Source: Frankia sp. AgB1.9 (GTDB lineage: Bacteria; Actinomycetota; Actinomycetes; Frankiales; Frankiaceae). Taken from it: a stretch of 64,000 nucleotides of DNA. How positions within the stretch are numbered: position 1 is the first letter of the stretch; each line of letters begins with the position of its first letter. The notes beneath the pieces were generated by a model, which had not been told where the DNA came from, made no database searches, and saw nothing but the letters and a program-made list of their open reading frames with translations. The translations under genes and the position numbers were made by a program. The stretch spans positions 1 to 64,000 of the forward strand of contig NZ_JADWYX010000017.1 in the NCBI RefSeq assembly GCF_016786355.1, in the 5' to 3' direction. Of the stretch, positions 16,713-24,852 are shown piece after piece.

Positions 16713-17245
16713 CGTTCCAGTAAGTCAGGTCTCCCGGCAAATATTTATCCTGACCTGTGCTGGGCCTTCATCGCCGTGGCTCGGGACGTCACCCAGGCGA
16801 AGGTTCGGGGATCTCCATTCTCCCTCGACCCGCAGCAGGACGACGGCGCACGACCGGACACCCGCAATGCTCGGCCATGAGCACTGGCTGAGGGCTGGGA
16901 GTTAGCTACCAAGAATTTGTCTCGGCCGACATGACGGAGGCTTGGCGAAAGGCGGTAGCTCTGTCGTGGATTAGTCCCTGCGGCCGCGTTCTCTGTATAT
17001 ACATTTTCATAAAACTGTTCGAGAAATTTATCGTTCATAACTGTCACTAATGGACTGAGCGGGTGGATGAGACTTGCACTCATCATGCTGGTGTCCTGAG
17101 GCTCAGTAAACTGATTACCCTCAGGCTTTCATCTGCGGTTTTTTGATTATCCGCAGGACGGCGATCTAACGCCGTTTCACCCAGATATATAATAACAAAT
17201 CGGTAGGATGGCGGAGCATACGCCCCGCCATCCCCTCAAGCTGAG
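16713..17245. other. A+T-rich gap with a series of hairpins
   Basis: No convincing gene is present; a leftward 113-codon frame at 16745-17086 lacks a recognisable domain and a ribosome binding site. The right part holds successive small stem-loops: 17095-17125 (CCTGAGG/CCTCAGG), 17133-17156 (CTGCGG/CCGCAG) and 17158-17175 (ACGGCG/CGCCGT), followed by the stronger hairpin listed at 17206-17233. Confidence 0.5.
17206..17233 (-). terminator. Hairpin after the coiled-coil gene
   Basis: GGATGGCGG pairs perfectly with CCGCCATCC around a 10-nt loop. It is 13 nt after the stop of the leftward gene ending at 17246, and a T-rich stretch follows on that strand, which fits an intrinsic terminator. Confidence 0.65.
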
Positions 17246-18325
17246 TTACCGCGCATGCGGTGGCGGATCGTGCCGACTATCACGTCCCTTGCTGACGTTC
17301 TGGTCGGTCCAGTGCTCGTTTACCCGGTTTCCTTCTTCGTCCAGGTCCCAGGATACACGAGTGCCATCTGCGTAGTATTGCGTAGCGTGGCCCTCTCGAT
17401 CGCGAATACTATAGATGCCGCGCGCACCTCTGGGGCCTTCGCTACTGACAGAGCGATCGTACAGAACACCGCGCTGGCGATCCTCATAATCCGTAAAGTT
17501 CTGCGAACCATGCGGGTCGTATGGATCGCGTCTGTAGGTCACGTTTCCGGAAGACTCCATGGCATAGTGACCATGACCGGGGCCAGCGGGCTCGCCCACT
17601 CCACCGAAGTAGACGTTATAAGTTCCGTCGTGTGCGGTTGAAACCCATACATTGTCGAGGTACTGATTCGGCACGCCTGCCCGTTCAGCAATAGAGCGCT
17701 TGTCGTCCTTGCGACGCTGGCGTTCACCACGAACCGCTTCGAGTCGCCGCTTGAACGCATCCTTGGCCCGCTCGAAGTCGGACTTCGCACGCTTGAATTC
17801 GGCTTGCTTTTCTTCGTGCCTTGCCTTGGCGCGGTTATGCTCGATCCTTGCATGATCGAAAGTTGCCTTTGCCTGCTGGAAGGCGGGCTTTGTGGCCTCA
17901 TGACGGTCCCTGGCGTCGCGAATTTCTTGGACGAGCTGTCGCCGTTCGGCCACACATTCCTGCGCTTCGGCCTTATATCCACGACCTTCCTCGGCATATG
18001 CGCTCGCAGATGCACCATCACGCGAATCATACGCAGACGAGGCGTTGTCGAAGGCGTCCTTCATGTTCTGAAACGCGGTCTCTTGCTGCGTGTTCAGGCT
18101 GTCGATACGAGGCCCGTTATTGTCGCGCACTCGCTGAAGGGCTTGCCACGCATCGTTCTGCACTTCATACGCCGCCTGCTTCGCGTCGTACGCGCGGTCC
18201 ATCGCTTCACGCGCTGCTGAACGTCGTTCCCAAGCTTCGGTTTGCGTCTGGTACGTGCTCTGCTTGCGCTGAAATGCCTGGTCCTGCTCGATTTTAAGGC
18301 GATCGAGTTCAGTGTCTCGGGCCAT
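17246..18325 (-). CDS. Coiled-coil protein with conserved-looking C-terminal domain
   Basis: This is a 359-residue protein. Residues about 1-215 are almost wholly charged heptad-like helix (for example EEKQAEFKRAKSDFERAKDA), predicting a long coiled coil with no signal peptide or membrane segment. Residues about 216-345 form a separate Gly/Tyr-rich beta region with VWVSTAHDGTYNVYFGGVGE and YRRDPYDPHGSQNFTDYE, which looks like a folded ligand- or wall-binding domain. Composition is far lower in GC than the chromosome, a sign of recent transfer. It is flanked by a terminator downstream and an inverted repeat 40 nt upstream, so it is a single-gene unit. No family is named with confidence. Confidence 0.75.
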   Translation of the reverse strand: MARDTELDRLKIEQDQAFQRKQSTYQTQTEAWERRSAAREAMDRAYDAKQAAYEVQNDAWQALQRVRDNNGPRIDSLNTQQETAFQNMKDAFDNASSAYDSRDGASASAYAEEGRGYKAEAQECVAERRQLVQEIRDARDRHEATKPAFQQAKATFDHARIEHNRAKARHEEKQAEFKRAKSDFERAKDAFKRRLEAVRGERQRRKDDKRSIAERAGVPNQYLDNVWVSTAHDGTYNVYFGGVGEPAGPGHGHYAMESSGNVTYRRDPYDPHGSQNFTDYEDRQRGVLYDRSVSSEGPRGARGIYSIRDREGHATQYYADGTRVSWDLDEEGNRVNEHWTDQNVSKGRDSRHDPPPHAR

Positions 18326-18693
18326 GCAGTGTCACCTACTCGTGTGAAGGGGCGAGTTATTTTCATCGGGGTTCCCCCGATTGGTGATATATTAGAACGA
18401 ATAGTTTAAAATGCAAGCATGAGCATTTAGTTGCCGTTTGTTGGCTATGACGGAAGCGCCTGTTCGATGGCGACCAATCCTCGGCTGGTGGTCTAAAATT
18501 CGAGGTCGCCTGAGGTATATGAATGGCTCTTGAATTTAAGAAATCTCGTAGACGCCAAGCAGGATTAGGTGCGACGCCAAAGAAGAGCTCGCCGGTTCGC
18601 GCGCACGCTCTTCGGCGGCAGCCTCCTTGTCTGCGACCACAATCCCAGACTTCTTTTCGGCTCCGCAGAGCGTAGCTCGGTTGTGCCGTATAT
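18326..18693. other. Intergenic A+T-rich stretch
   Basis: No gene seen. It separates the end of transfer module 2 (18694) from the coiled-coil gene and must hold the latter's promoter. The one notable item is the inverted repeat listed at 18365-18381. Confidence 0.5.
18365..18381. promoter_or_regulatory. Perfect inverted repeat before the coiled-coil gene
   Basis: ATCGGGG TTC CCCCGAT is a perfect 7-bp inverted repeat with a 3-nt centre, 40 nt upstream of the leftward start at 18325. It could be an operator for that gene or a terminator for the transfer module upstream. Confidence 0.45.
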
Positions 18694-19344
18694 TCATCGG
18701 TTATCCAATAGGTATCTAGCTGCCTCATCGAATAGCACGACTACAAATAGCCCTCGCTCACCACTCTTACGGGCGTAACTTTCGAGTTCCCGCCGACGCT
18801 CCCGATCGGGAACTGTCCACACCACGAGTGGCATGATCGGGCCATCGGTTTCCACGTCCCAGCTGTGATACACCTGCACGTACCGCCGAAATTTTCCTTT
18901 GATCTTCTCGTCGTGTTCGGTGGCGCGGTCGACCTCAATGAAGAAGTGGCCGCCACCCACGATGGCGTAGGCGTCGGGCGTGAACGGGGTGACGCAGATG
19001 CGGCGCGGCTTCTCCACCCAGTACGCCTCCGGGACCTGGACAGTCGCGAGTCTCACGTACAGCTCGGTGATGTCCAGGCGGTGCGGATCAGCCCGGCCCC
19101 GGTCCTTCGGCGGGGTGAAGACACCCTGGGCGGGATGGTCGAGCGGGTAGATTCCCCAAATGCGCCGCACGAGGCCCAAGCTCACGAGGCGCCGCTGATG
19201 TCGGTTGGCGCGTGTGCGCGCGCTCTCGGCGGTCCCCTGGTAGTGGAGGCGCTGGAGCTGGCTGCTCGTGATCTGGCCGAAGCGGGCCACGGACGAGAGC
19301 ACGGACAGCTGCGTCACAGACAGGCGGGCGGCAGGGGTACTCAT
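18694..19344 (-). CDS. Replic_Relax family protein, transfer module 2
   Basis: This is a 216-residue second Replic_Relax protein, shorter than the one at 3674-4603. The winged-helix part is at about 8-75 (LSVTQLSVLSSVARFGQITS, then LVSLGLVRRIWGI). The nuclease-like core contains ITELYVRLA, GGGHFFIEVDRATEHDEKIK and LVVWTVPDRERRRELE, mirroring FFVEADFD in the module 1 protein. The ATG at 19344 is chosen because the frame upstream only overlaps the ATPase gene. It follows the module 2 ATPase gene after 115 nt. Role in origin processing is inferred from the family. Confidence 0.82.
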   Translation of the reverse strand: MSTPAARLSVTQLSVLSSVARFGQITSSQLQRLHYQGTAESARTRANRHQRRLVSLGLVRRIWGIYPLDHPAQGVFTPPKDRGRADPHRLDITELYVRLATVQVPEAYWVEKPRRICVTPFTPDAYAIVGGGHFFIEVDRATEHDEKIKGKFRRYVQVYHSWDVETDGPIMPLVVWTVPDRERRRELESYARKSGERGLFVVVLFDEAARYLLDNR

Positions 19345-19459
19345 GGAGTACCTGTCCCGACCTGGGCGCGCCCGCTGAGCTGGCCAAATAGCCCGGTGAA
19401 CCGTTCCATCCAGGGAATGGCTGACGGAAGGGCGCACGGAACAGGTAGACCGCCGGCCA

Positions 19460-21598
19460 TCACGCTCGTCCCATCCTCGGCCGCGGCCCGTCTCCCGTGC
19501 CTGAGCGGTACCGCTCGCGGAACTCTGCTTCGACCTCTTCAACCGGGCGTCCGTACCGCGCCCTCGATGCCTCGACGATGGCTTCACCGCTACGGGTGGC
19601 TTCCGGCGGCGGCAGGGTAAGGCCGGTGGCCGTGGGCGCGTTGCCCGATTCAGTCATGAGGGACAACGCCACCTCGAACCTGCCAAGTGAGTCGAGGTCA
19701 GTGCCTTTTAGCGGCTTGAACGCCCGCTCCAGCTTGGCGCCGTCTTCGGGGTCGATCCGGAACGCAACCTTGGTGCGGGCATTGGCCCGAAAAGCCTTGG
19801 CCGTCTTCTCTGGGAGCTGCCCGAGGTGCTGGTGGGCCCCCACGAGGCCAAGCTGGTAGCTCCTGGCCTCGGCAAGCATGTCGTCCAGCGAGGTGGCCAG
19901 GCTCAGATAGTGCTGCATTTCATCGAGGATGAGCGCCACCGGATAGCGCTGAGCATGTGGCCGGAGTCGAATCTCACGCCAGATTTTATCGACCAGAAGG
20001 GAGCCCAGCATGGAGCCGTTTGCCTCACCCAGCTCATGCTCCGGCAGCGGTACGAGGATGATTTTGCGCTCGCGAACGGCCCGGCCGATGTCCAGCCCGT
20101 CGCGCTGGCCCACCATGTTCCGGATGGCCCGCGACCCGAGGAAGCCGTCCAGCTTGTTGATCACGGAGTCGAACGCGAAGTCACCGATGTCCTCCATCCG
20201 CCGCCAGAACTGGCGGATGTCGAGGTCTGTGGTCGCGTCCACCACCCGCGACCGGTAGGCCGGGTTCGTGAGCAGCTGCTTGGTGTCGTAGAGGGTGAGG
20301 CCGTTGACCGCCGAGGTGAGCACGGCGTAGCGGAGGATCTGCGCGAGCCTGGCACCCCAGGAGTCCGCGTACAGCGCCTTGAACAGGGAGACGACATGCG
20401 CCGCCGTCTGCTCCGGGTTTGGGCCAGCCAGCACGTTGAAGCCGATGGGGTAGGCCGTGTCGGTGGGGTCGAACCACACGACGTCTGCGGCCCGATGCTC
20501 CGGGACGCTGCGGAGCACGTCCCGGGCAAGATCTGCTTTGGGCTCGATGAGGATGACGCCGTGCCCCTCCTTCATCATGTGTATCGCCAAGTTGTGGAGG
20601 AAGGCGCTCTTGCCGACTCCTGTCCCGCCGATCACATGGCAATGGGTCATGAGCGCCTGCGGCGGCATTGCGATCAGCCGGTCTTCCATGCCCGGGTAGT
20701 TCGAACGCGCCAGCACGAGGCCAGCCCGCGGGATGCTCACGGCCGGCGCCAGACGTCGGGCGCGCCCACTGGGTAGGCCCGGCACATCAGGGCTGCCGAA
20801 GGGAAAGGCCAGGAGCACGGCAAGCTCCGGTGCGCTGTAGCCACTCCACCCAGCCACGACTCCGGACCGCTGCGCCAGGCGGCGACGGACGGCCGAGGCC
20901 GAGGCCGCTTGCTGGCGGAAGGAGACCCCGTAGCGCTCCATCGCCTTCAACCCGGATCGCAAGCGGTGCATGAGACGGTCCGCGTTTGGCCCTCGGCTGG
21001 CTAGGCGGCTGACGGCCCGGAAGTTGGGCTCGGCCAGCTTCTCTTTGGACTCAGGCTGATCCGACGCCCGATGACGGCCCGGGTACAGCACCCATTGGAG
21101 GATGAGTGCGTCCTGACTGGCCAGCGATGACAACTGGCTGAGGATGGTTCGGGCCGCAGCCTCGGGAGGGGCGAGGCGAAGCGCAGCAACCTCGTTGGTG
21201 AGCCCGACCTCGACAGCCCGGTCCCAGCGGCCTGCGGCCGGGTCGTCGCCGAGCTTCACGAGCGTGCCGCCGAGGTGGGTCCGGAACAGGCCTTCGACGT
21301 CTGCCTGCACATGGTCCGGGAAACTCACCAGGTGCTTGATGCCTCGGGCGTCGGCGTACACCTCGAACACCACGGCGTGCGGGCGCCCCAGCACCCCTGG
21401 CCTGGGCATCCCGTGCAGCGATCGAATGAACGCGAGGACTCGGTCGTGGGTGAGATCAGCCGGGAACGAAGCCTCGTAGACTCTCCGGCTTCGGTGGTAG
21501 TGGTTGCGCTGGTTGCTTCGCATCGCGGGCACGGCAGCGAGGAACACGAGCCCGCAGCCGACGAGGACCAGCGCCGATTGCATGTAATAGCGGCTCAT
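19460..21598 (-). CDS. VirD4/TraD-like conjugative ATPase, module 2
   Basis: This is a 712-residue coupling-type ATPase. An N-terminal membrane helix (ALVLVGCGLVFLAAVPAM) is followed by a soluble region, Walker A VIGGTGVGKSAFLHNLA near residue 320, and Walker B VALILDEMQHYL near 555. LVGAHQHLGQLPEKT and the C-terminal part match the TraD/TraG recognition domain that chooses substrates. It is more like classic VirD4/TraD proteins than the ATPase of module 1, so the two modules are not simple recent duplicates. Three tiny genes precede it with 4-nt overlaps or very short gaps, and Replic_Relax follows. Confidence 0.88.
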   Translation of the reverse strand: MSRYYMQSALVLVGCGLVFLAAVPAMRSNQRNHYHRSRRVYEASFPADLTHDRVLAFIRSLHGMPRPGVLGRPHAVVFEVYADARGIKHLVSFPDHVQADVEGLFRTHLGGTLVKLGDDPAAGRWDRAVEVGLTNEVAALRLAPPEAAARTILSQLSSLASQDALILQWVLYPGRHRASDQPESKEKLAEPNFRAVSRLASRGPNADRLMHRLRSGLKAMERYGVSFRQQAASASAVRRRLAQRSGVVAGWSGYSAPELAVLLAFPFGSPDVPGLPSGRARRLAPAVSIPRAGLVLARSNYPGMEDRLIAMPPQALMTHCHVIGGTGVGKSAFLHNLAIHMMKEGHGVILIEPKADLARDVLRSVPEHRAADVVWFDPTDTAYPIGFNVLAGPNPEQTAAHVVSLFKALYADSWGARLAQILRYAVLTSAVNGLTLYDTKQLLTNPAYRSRVVDATTDLDIRQFWRRMEDIGDFAFDSVINKLDGFLGSRAIRNMVGQRDGLDIGRAVRERKIILVPLPEHELGEANGSMLGSLLVDKIWREIRLRPHAQRYPVALILDEMQHYLSLATSLDDMLAEARSYQLGLVGAHQHLGQLPEKTAKAFRANARTKVAFRIDPEDGAKLERAFKPLKGTDLDSLGRFEVALSLMTESGNAPTATGLTLPPPEATRSGEAIVEASRARYGRPVEEVEAEFRERYRSGTGDGPRPRMGRA

Positions 21599-21604
21599 GG
21601 CGGG

Positions 21605-21790
21605 TTAGAGGCCGCTGCGCCGGCGCACGAAGTAATAGATCACGGCTGCTGCCACCGCTCCTCCGACGGCAAATGGCAACAGCGGCATGAGTTCCTGGAT
21701 AACGCTTTGTGCCACCATGAGCCCGAAGATCAAAGCGATGCATGTCTGGAATATGTTCTTGGCCCGACGATCGCCGCCACCGCCACTCAT
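21605..21790 (-). CDS. Small membrane protein, transfer module 2
   Basis: This is a 61-residue protein starting MSGGGGDRRAKN, with two hydrophobic helices (FQTCIALIFGLMVAQSVI and FAVGGAVAAAVIYYFV). The ATG at 21790 overlaps the preceding stop by 4 nt, which fixes the start; a longer frame to 21856 is less likely. It ends 6 nt before the ATPase start. It probably assists the coupling protein in the membrane. Confidence 0.7.
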   Translation of the reverse strand: MSGGGGDRRAKNIFQTCIALIFGLMVAQSVIQELMPLLPFAVGGAVAAAVIYYFVRRRSGL

Positions 21791-21975
21791 TTGCCCTCCC
21801 GTGGGATTCGTTTCAGATCCAGCCTTAGCCGGCTGGCGATAAGCTTGATGAGCCACGCGTGCAGGCGGTAGCTAATTTCTTCGCTGACCCAGACCACGAA
21901 GCGCGGAACCAGATCGCGTGAGACGCAAAATCCACACACAAAGCAGATGGCCGCCAACACGAGGGCGACAGTCAT
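21787..21975 (-). CDS. Small membrane protein, transfer module 2
   Basis: This is a 62-residue protein with one strong N-terminal helix (VALVLAAICFVCGFCVS) and an amphipathic basic C-terminal helix (LIKLIASRLRLDLKRIP). It overlaps its neighbours on both sides by 4 nt (ATGA), so it is translated as part of a tightly coupled transfer operon. No family recognised. Confidence 0.7.
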   Translation of the reverse strand: MTVALVLAAICFVCGFCVSRDLVPRFVVWVSEEISYRLHAWLIKLIASRLRLDLKRIPREGK

Positions 21976-22310
21976 CGCCTGGTGCCGTAGTTGACCATGA
22001 TCTCAACCATGATGTCCAGCGTTATCTTTCGGATTGCGGCTGAGGTCATCGCCTGCGAGATGTCATCGGCCGCGCCAAGGGAAGCCTGTGCCTGAGCTAT
22101 CCGGACCTTCTGCTCTACCAGGCCACGCAGCTTGTCGACGTTGATGATCCGCTGCTCGGCCGTCATCAGCTCTATCTGCTCTTCAAGCTCTGCCTTGCGG
22201 CCACGCACGATGGCGTTGGCCTCTACCTCGCGGACGCGCCGCAGGAGCTGGCGACCCTGAGACGTTAGCCGGTCTACGCCAGGCGGCCGGTAAGGCTCTA
22301 TCTCTCCCAT
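21972..22310 (-). CDS. First gene of transfer module 2, helical protein
   Basis: This is a 112-residue helical, mostly charged protein (VREVEANAIVRGRKAELEEQ in the middle, ending MVEIMVNYGTRR) without a membrane segment. It opens a five-gene operon that continues through two small membrane proteins, the ATPase and the Replic_Relax protein. By position it could be a relaxosome accessory or coiled-coil adaptor; no domain is recognised. The divergent gene at 22576 shares its promoter region. Confidence 0.65.
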   Translation of the reverse strand: MGEIEPYRPPGVDRLTSQGRQLLRRVREVEANAIVRGRKAELEEQIELMTAEQRIINVDKLRGLVEQKVRIAQAQASLGAADDISQAMTSAAIRKITLDIMVEIMVNYGTRR

Positions 22311-22472
22311 GGCGACTACTCTCCATGGATAGAGCGGTCACTGCGGGTGGCGCTTAGGAGGTTTGGCAGCGTTCTGTCATCCGTCTGACATGAGACTTGC
22401 CAAGAGGACCACATGTTGGCTAAACAGTTAGGCAGTCCCTTCGGGGACCATCTCCGTACCAGCTAGTAACTC

Positions 22473-22557
22473 CAGACCGGGCCGTAAAAAGTCACGCCTT
22501 TGTGCGGGGCATCAACCAGGTCACACAGCTCCACGGCAGACCGGGCGTTCCGGTCTG
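22473..22557. promoter_or_regulatory. Repeated CCAGACC boxes in a divergent promoter region
   Basis: The word CAGACCGGGC occurs at about 22474-22483 and 22537-22546, and the second copy forms a hairpin CAGACCGG (22537-22544) with CCGGTCTG (22550-22557). The boxes lie just before the ribosome binding site of the gene at 22576 and upstream of the leftward transfer operon. They could bind a local regulator. Confidence 0.4.
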
Positions 22558-22575
22558 GAGAGGGCTGGAGGAGAT

Positions 22576-23037
22576 ATGACTACTCAGTTTTCCGACGACG
22601 ACTCGGTTGGCTCGATAGCTGACCAGTTGAAGGGGATGGTTGCGTATGGAGCCACCCTAAGCAAGATCTCCTCCATGCCGGGGCTTCTGAGGCTCACGGG
22701 CATGCCTGAGTCGTGCAGTCCGCAGGCAAAGGCGGTGGAGGCCCTCGGACTTATCCGAGCTGCCCTCGGCCGCCTGGAAGGTACTTACGGCATCCATAGA
22801 CGCCCTGAGTCCTTCACTGCGGACCAGGTACGCCAGGCCCTCGTGTGGCTTCTGGTGCTCAACCGGCGGGCCGGTGGCCTCTCGGCTGGCAACCGTAGAC
22901 ACAAGGCCCTTGAGGCCCTGGGGACGCGGGGGCTGACCGTAGACACGTTCAGGCGGCCAGGGATGTATGAGTACTCCCTGATGCTGATCTTGGCACGTGA
23001 GCTGCTGGAAGGCCGGGCGGTGGCCATGGCGGCGTGA
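22576..23037 (+). CDS. Hypothetical element protein near the right junction
   Basis: This is a 153-residue helical protein with a strong start (GGAGGAG just before the ATG). It contains TADQVRQALVWLLVLNRRAG and a final helix RPGMYEYSLMLILARELLEG. No domain or catalytic motif is recognised. It is the outermost gene of the accessory region, divergent from transfer module 2, and ends 6 nt before a perfect hairpin. A regulator or transfer control role is possible from position only. Confidence 0.65.
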   Translation: MTTQFSDDDSVGSIADQLKGMVAYGATLSKISSMPGLLRLTGMPESCSPQAKAVEALGLIRAALGRLEGTYGIHRRPESFTADQVRQALVWLLVLNRRAGGLSAGNRRHKALEALGTRGLTVDTFRRPGMYEYSLMLILARELLEGRAVAMAA

Positions 23038-23043
23038 CAGAGT

Positions 23044-23078
23044 GTACGGGGCAGTGACTTATAGTCACTGCCCCGTAC
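23044..23078 (+). terminator. Perfect hairpin at the element's right end
   Basis: The 15-bp arms 23044-23058 (GTACGGGGCAGTGAC) and 23064-23078 pair perfectly around a 5-nt loop TTATA, whose outer bases can also pair. It begins 6 nt after the stop of the gene at 22576, so it is a good terminator. It also ends 12 bp before homology to the dehydrogenase begins, so it may mark an attachment or junction site. Confidence 0.75.
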
Positions 23079-23090
23079 CCATGTTGATGT

Positions 23091-23639
23091 ATCTTCTGCG
23101 ACCCGCGGTTCCGGGCGATGCTCGGCGCCGACCCGGCCGAGGCGGCGCAGGCGGCGGTACTGCAGTGGGCCACGACCTTCGGGCACGCCGTCACCTGGGA
23201 TGACCTGGCCTGGCTGCGCTCGCTCACCGACCTGCCGCTGATCCTCAAGGGCATCCAGCATCCGGACGACGCCCGCCGGGCCCGCGACGCCGGCGCCGAC
23301 GGGATCTACTGCTCGAACCACGGCGGGCGGCAGGCCAACGGCGGATTGCCCGCCCTCCAGTGCCTGCCGGGCGCGGTCGAGGCGGCGGGTGATCTGCCCG
23401 TGCTGTTCGACTCGGGCGTGCGGTCCGGTGCCGACGTCGTGAAGGCGCTCGCCCTCGGCGCGTCGGCGGTTGGGATCGGCCGTCCCTACGCCTACGGCCT
23501 GGCGCTCGGCGGTGTCGACGGCATCATCCACGTCCTGCGCACGCTGCTGGCCGAGGCCGACCTGATCATGGCGGTGGACGGCTACCCCACCCTCGCCGAC
23601 CTGACCCCCGACGCACTGCGCCGCGTCGCCCTTCCGTAG
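23091..23639 (+). pseudogene. 5'-truncated FMN-dependent alpha-hydroxy-acid dehydrogenase
   Basis: The frame from about 23091 encodes the C-terminal half of a lactate oxidase/lactate 2-monooxygenase-like enzyme. [14 protein letters not shown] leads into a TIM-barrel end with the FMN-contacting Lys in LILKGI and the motif SNHGGRQ. The phosphate-binding part [12 protein letters not shown] and GIGRPYAYG follows. Family members are about 360-400 residues; here only some 180 remain, and a stop codon lies directly upstream in frame. The N-terminal half with the substrate Tyr residues is missing, so it cannot be active as it stands. The Met at 23118 is inside the domain and is not the original start. 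Truncation falls exactly at the edge of the mobile region. Confidence 0.85.
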
Positions 23640-23660
23640 CCGGGCCACGAGCCCCAAACA

Positions 23661-23735
23661 TGATCGCTATTTTGGCCCTCAAGTGGTTACGAGAAGACCC
23701 GATTCACGACCGCGTGAGGGCGAAAACGGCGATCA
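23661..23735. repeat. 75-bp intergenic palindrome, copy A
   Basis: Both ends read inward as TGATCGC: the left arm begins TGATCGCTATTTTGGCCCTC and the reverse of the right arm begins TGATCGCCGTTTTCGCCCTC. It lies between the dehydrogenase remnant and the convergent membrane gene. It is the same size and consensus as copies B, C and D. Confidence 0.8.
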
Positions 23736-23770
23736 CTCCGCCGGCCGATCTTCGCGGGCGCGGCGCCAGG

Positions 23771-24760
23771 TCAGAAGTAGGGCCCGGACATCGGCCGCAT
23801 CAGATGGTTCATCGCCTGTCGACGAAACTGTCGGTCGAACTCCGCCTCGTCCTCGGCCGCCGACGGCCAGAAGTAACCAAACCTGTCGACGCAGATTTTG
23901 GCGTGCGGGCGCCGGGCGCCGGCCAGGAAGAACGGCCAGGTCACCGCCCACATCACGGCAGAGGCCAGCAACGACCCGAGAAAGAAGGAGCCGAAGCCGC
24001 GGACGGACAGAGTCAGCAGCAGCGCCGTGCTGAACCACGAGGTGAACCACAGCATCAGTGCGTTCGCGACGACGGCGTAGGCCGCGGCCGGCGGAATCGT
24101 CACCCCCAACGGGACTCCGTAGAACGAGTACATGATGTTGATCTTCGCGAACAGCCAGCCCAACAGCGCGAACGTCAGGATCTCCCGCCACCAGGCGCCG
24201 GGCGCCAGTTCCGCCCCGCCGACGGCCAGAGTGACGAGCCACAGGGCGCCGGCGCAGCAGAGCACCACGCCGGCATGGCGCAACGAGGAAGAGGCCTGTC
24301 GCGGTCTGAAGAGCGTCCAGGCGACCGGCCGGAGCGTGGTCACGGTCGCGTAGGTCACGATCGCCACCACGACGAGCGTCCAGAAGTCCACGATGCGCAG
24401 CGGCAACCCGGCCTTTCGGCAAAGCCGTTCCGCCACCCACAGTTGCGGCAGGTACAACATGGCCGCCGCCGAGACGAGACCGAGCGGCGTCAGGACCAGC
24501 ACCCAGGCGCCCCCACCCCGGCCCTGACGGGAGAGCGTGGTGGCACGCCGGCTGACAAGCCACTCCAGACTGGCTGGCACCCTGATCGCGAGCCAGCAGA
24601 CGGCGCCGGCTAACAGCAGGGCGAGCGCCTGGCGACCTGCGGGGCCGTCCAGCCGAACACCGTCCACCAGCCTGGCGGATACCAGCACTCCGGCTCCGGC
24701 CAGGGCCAGCTGGACGGCGTCGTCAACTGCGTGCAGGAGCACACGCCGAATAGGGAACAT
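23771..24760 (-). CDS. Multi-pass membrane protein, unknown
   Basis: This is a 329-residue integral membrane protein with about eight hydrophobic helices, such as LALAGAGVLVSARLV, LALLLAGAVCWLAIRV, WTLVVVAIVTYATVTTL and ALLGWLFAKINIMYSF. The cytoplasmic C terminus is charged (EDEAEFDRQFRRQ). No transporter motif, binding site or enzyme signature is recognised. It is monocistronic, convergent with the dehydrogenase remnant and separated from it by palindrome copy A. Confidence 0.75.
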   Translation of the reverse strand: MFPIRRVLLHAVDDAVQLALAGAGVLVSARLVDGVRLDGPAGRQALALLLAGAVCWLAIRVPASLEWLVSRRATTLSRQGRGGGAWVLVLTPLGLVSAAAMLYLPQLWVAERLCRKAGLPLRIVDFWTLVVVAIVTYATVTTLRPVAWTLFRPRQASSSLRHAGVVLCCAGALWLVTLAVGGAELAPGAWWREILTFALLGWLFAKINIMYSFYGVPLGVTIPPAAAYAVVANALMLWFTSWFSTALLLTLSVRGFGSFFLGSLLASAVMWAVTWPFFLAGARRPHAKICVDRFGYFWPSAAEDEAEFDRQFRRQAMNHLMRPMSGPYF

Positions 24761-24852
24761 GCCGCGACATATATCACCATCTTATGGCGCAGAAGAACGT
24801 TTTGGGGCTTTATTTAACGTTCGTGTGCATTCTCCAGATCGGGCGGGGCGGG

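Noticed and set aside
16745-17086. Leftward 113-codon frame
   Set aside because: It starts in A+T-rich DNA with no ribosome binding site, and its translation shows no coherent pattern.
23044-23090. tRNA gene or tRNA-derived attachment site at the element end
   Set aside because: The hairpin cannot be extended into a cloverleaf and no CCA-end or anticodon arm is seen.
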